From NCBI GenBank assembly GCA_025462865.1, contig JAOAPI010000138.1, positions 1 to 64,000 on the forward strand: a DNA stretch of 64,000 nucleotides, read 5' to 3'. The translations under genes were made by a program, and so were the position numbers. Of this stretch, positions 63,076 to 64,000 are shown piece after piece. This DNA is from Candidatus Sulfotelmatobacter sp. (lineage in GTDB: Bacteria; Acidobacteriota; Terriglobia; Terriglobales; Acidobacteriaceae). Each line of letters opens with the position of its first letter. The stretch's first letter is position 1. The notes under the pieces were generated by a model that was not told the DNA's origin, did no database searches, and was given only the letters and a program-made list of their open reading frames with translations.

Positions 63076-64000
63076 TTATGGGCCTCCGACATCGCCAGAG
63101 GGTCCGCTGAGATTCCAGGGCGCCAACATCATGGCCTGAGCGGCGTTCGGCGCGGCCCGCAGAATTGGTTCGACGCCGCTGAACAGTTTAAGTGCAGTGC
63201 CTGATCCGGCATTGCCTTGAGTCGCGAGGACTACCACTGCATCGCCCTTATGCAGATCGGCCAGCGAAACATTTGGCGCGTGGCCGAGTATCTGTTGTAA
63301 ATCTGGTCCGCCGCTGGAACGTCCGCCTGTGCCGTTTCCTCTCGACGCCATCCCCCCTTCAGGTGCCGCCGGGGATGGATCTGCGGTTTTTTCCCTCTTC
63401 ATTTGGCTATTTCCAGCACTCGGATCGTGCGCTGCCGACGCGGCGGCGGCTGCTCCTCCAGCTCCTTTCAAACGCATCGCGATCCTCTGAGCCATTTCAG
63501 GCGGAAGATTGCGGAGCTGCGAGTCCTGCGTAATCCGTACGACCACATTTTTGTTCGATGACAAATCATGGATACTGAGGGTCGAAGAGTTAGCGTCGAT
63601 GGAGTTGATAGTCCCTGCCAAAAGCGGGAACGATCCAGAAACAACTTCTTCCGCGGTCAACTCGCCGCCATCCGCGCTCCGATCCCCACGCGCGCGAACC
63701 TGATCGCCGGGACGGACTTCTTGCAGCGTACTCGACTTGGCATCGTCGAATTTCACTGAGTCAGGAGCATAGCGGCGAATCGCAGTGCTCTTCGAAGTAT
63801 GGATTAGGACGTCTTTCCCTCGCACCGAAATTGTTACCGTTTCCGCGGCCGCATCCACAACCTTGGCAAGCCCATCCACACCGCGCTTTTGCCAATCTTG
63901 CAAATCTTGCTCGTGCCGCGCTGCAAGGTCGGCTTGCTTCATCACCACAATCGACGAAGCCGCAAACGAGCGATTGTCGTCGGCCGCTTTTCCCCCGGCT
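63076..64000 (-). CDS. Hypothetical protein, 5' end beyond the window
   Basis: At least 308 residues; the frame stays open to the window edge and the translation before the first ATG (RSFAASSIVVMKQADLAARH) looks coding, so the start lies beyond 64000. Two OB- or DUF5666-like beta segments can be seen (VVDAAAETVTISVRGKDVLI and INSIDANSSTLSIHDLS), followed by an Ala/Gly-rich low-complexity part and a region with GDAVVVLATQG. It may be a secreted or periplasmic metal/small-ligand-binding protein; no firm family is assigned. It is 57 bp upstream of the receptor gene and probably co-transcribed. Confidence 0.65.
   Translation of the reverse strand, partial: AGGKAADDNRSFAASSIVVMKQADLAARHEQDLQDWQKRGVDGLAKVVDAAAETVTISVRGKDVLIHTSKSTAIRRYAPDSVKFDDAKSSTLQEVRPGDQVRARGDRSADGGELTAEEVVSGSFPLLAGTINSIDANSSTLSIHDLSSNKNVVVRITQDSQLRNLPPEMAQRIAMRLKGAGGAAAAASAAHDPSAGNSQMKREKTADPSPAAPEGGMASRGNGTGGRSSGGPDLQQILGHAPNVSLADLHKGDAVVVLATQGNAGSGTALKLFSGVEPILRAAPNAAQAMMLAPWNLSGPSGDVGGP

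Overview
The window looks like a chromosomal segment of an Acidobacteriota bacterium (class Terriglobia-like). This is inferred from gene content: large secreted NHL, PQQ-type and FG-GAP proteins with Ig-like ends, a TonB-dependent receptor with a carboxypeptidase-regulatory-like N-terminus, a UpxY/NusG-like antiterminator in a polysaccharide locus, and moderate-to-high GC. No rRNA, tRNA, CRISPR array or intact insertion sequence was recognised.

Layout. (1) 1-8698, minus strand: an exopolysaccharide operon. It runs from a Wza-type export protein through a Wzz/GumC-type chain-length protein, an ExeA-like ATPase, a polyprenyl-phosphate sugar transferase, an O-antigen ligase/polymerase-type membrane protein, a WecG/TagA glycosyltransferase and a GDP-mannose 3,5-epimerase-like enzyme to a cut sulfotransferase. 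(2) 9236-29013, minus strand: a second operon of about 20 kb. It opens with a UpxY-type antiterminator, a Fis-type HTH protein and a CpsD-like protein with a damaged P-loop. A biosynthetic block follows: methyltransferase, acyltransferase, a proline adenylase/carrier/dehydrogenase trio that fits pyrrole-2-carboxyl-carrier formation, a leucine-type A-T module, a P450-A-T-TE fusion, a flippase, a GT4 glycosyltransferase and a C-A-T-TE synthetase. (3) 29432-41800, minus strand: a SurA-like chaperone, a secreted NHL protein, a PQQ-like propeller, then a carbamoyltransferase operon (DUF5989, SGNH hydrolase, small protein, carbamoyltransferase, methyltransferase) and a GAF/TonB fusion protein. (4) 41965-49388, plus strand: a lipoprotein, UDP-glucose dehydrogenase with UDP-glucuronate decarboxylase (UDP-xylose supply), a frameshifted secreted protein and an FG-GAP protein, followed by a decayed copy of the decarboxylase 3' end. 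(5) 49877-57537: a putative metalloprotease, a REC-PilZ-PilZ protein divergent from four minor type IV pilins, and a DUF3179 membrane protein. (6) 57559-64000: HAD hydrolase, zinc-ribbon/SnoaL-like protein, TonB-like lipoprotein, TonB-dependent receptor and a cut hypothetical gene.

Two observations stand out. First, four transcription units (export operon, antiterminator/NRPS operon, NHL gene, carbamoyltransferase operon) share a promoter with TTGCAR and TAnnnT boxes 17-18 bp apart under a conserved upstream block, followed by leaders of about 240-290 nt. Each leader has a C-run, and three have a nearly identical 20-nt box close to the gene. With the antiterminator as first gene of one of these units, this suggests one co-regulated surface-polysaccharide programme. 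Second, the DUF3179 gene carries an in-frame TGA at the first position of its conserved CxxC motif. A 6-bp stem with a GGTCT loop follows at once, as expected for a bacterial SECIS, so the gene is a candidate selenoprotein rather than a broken gene.
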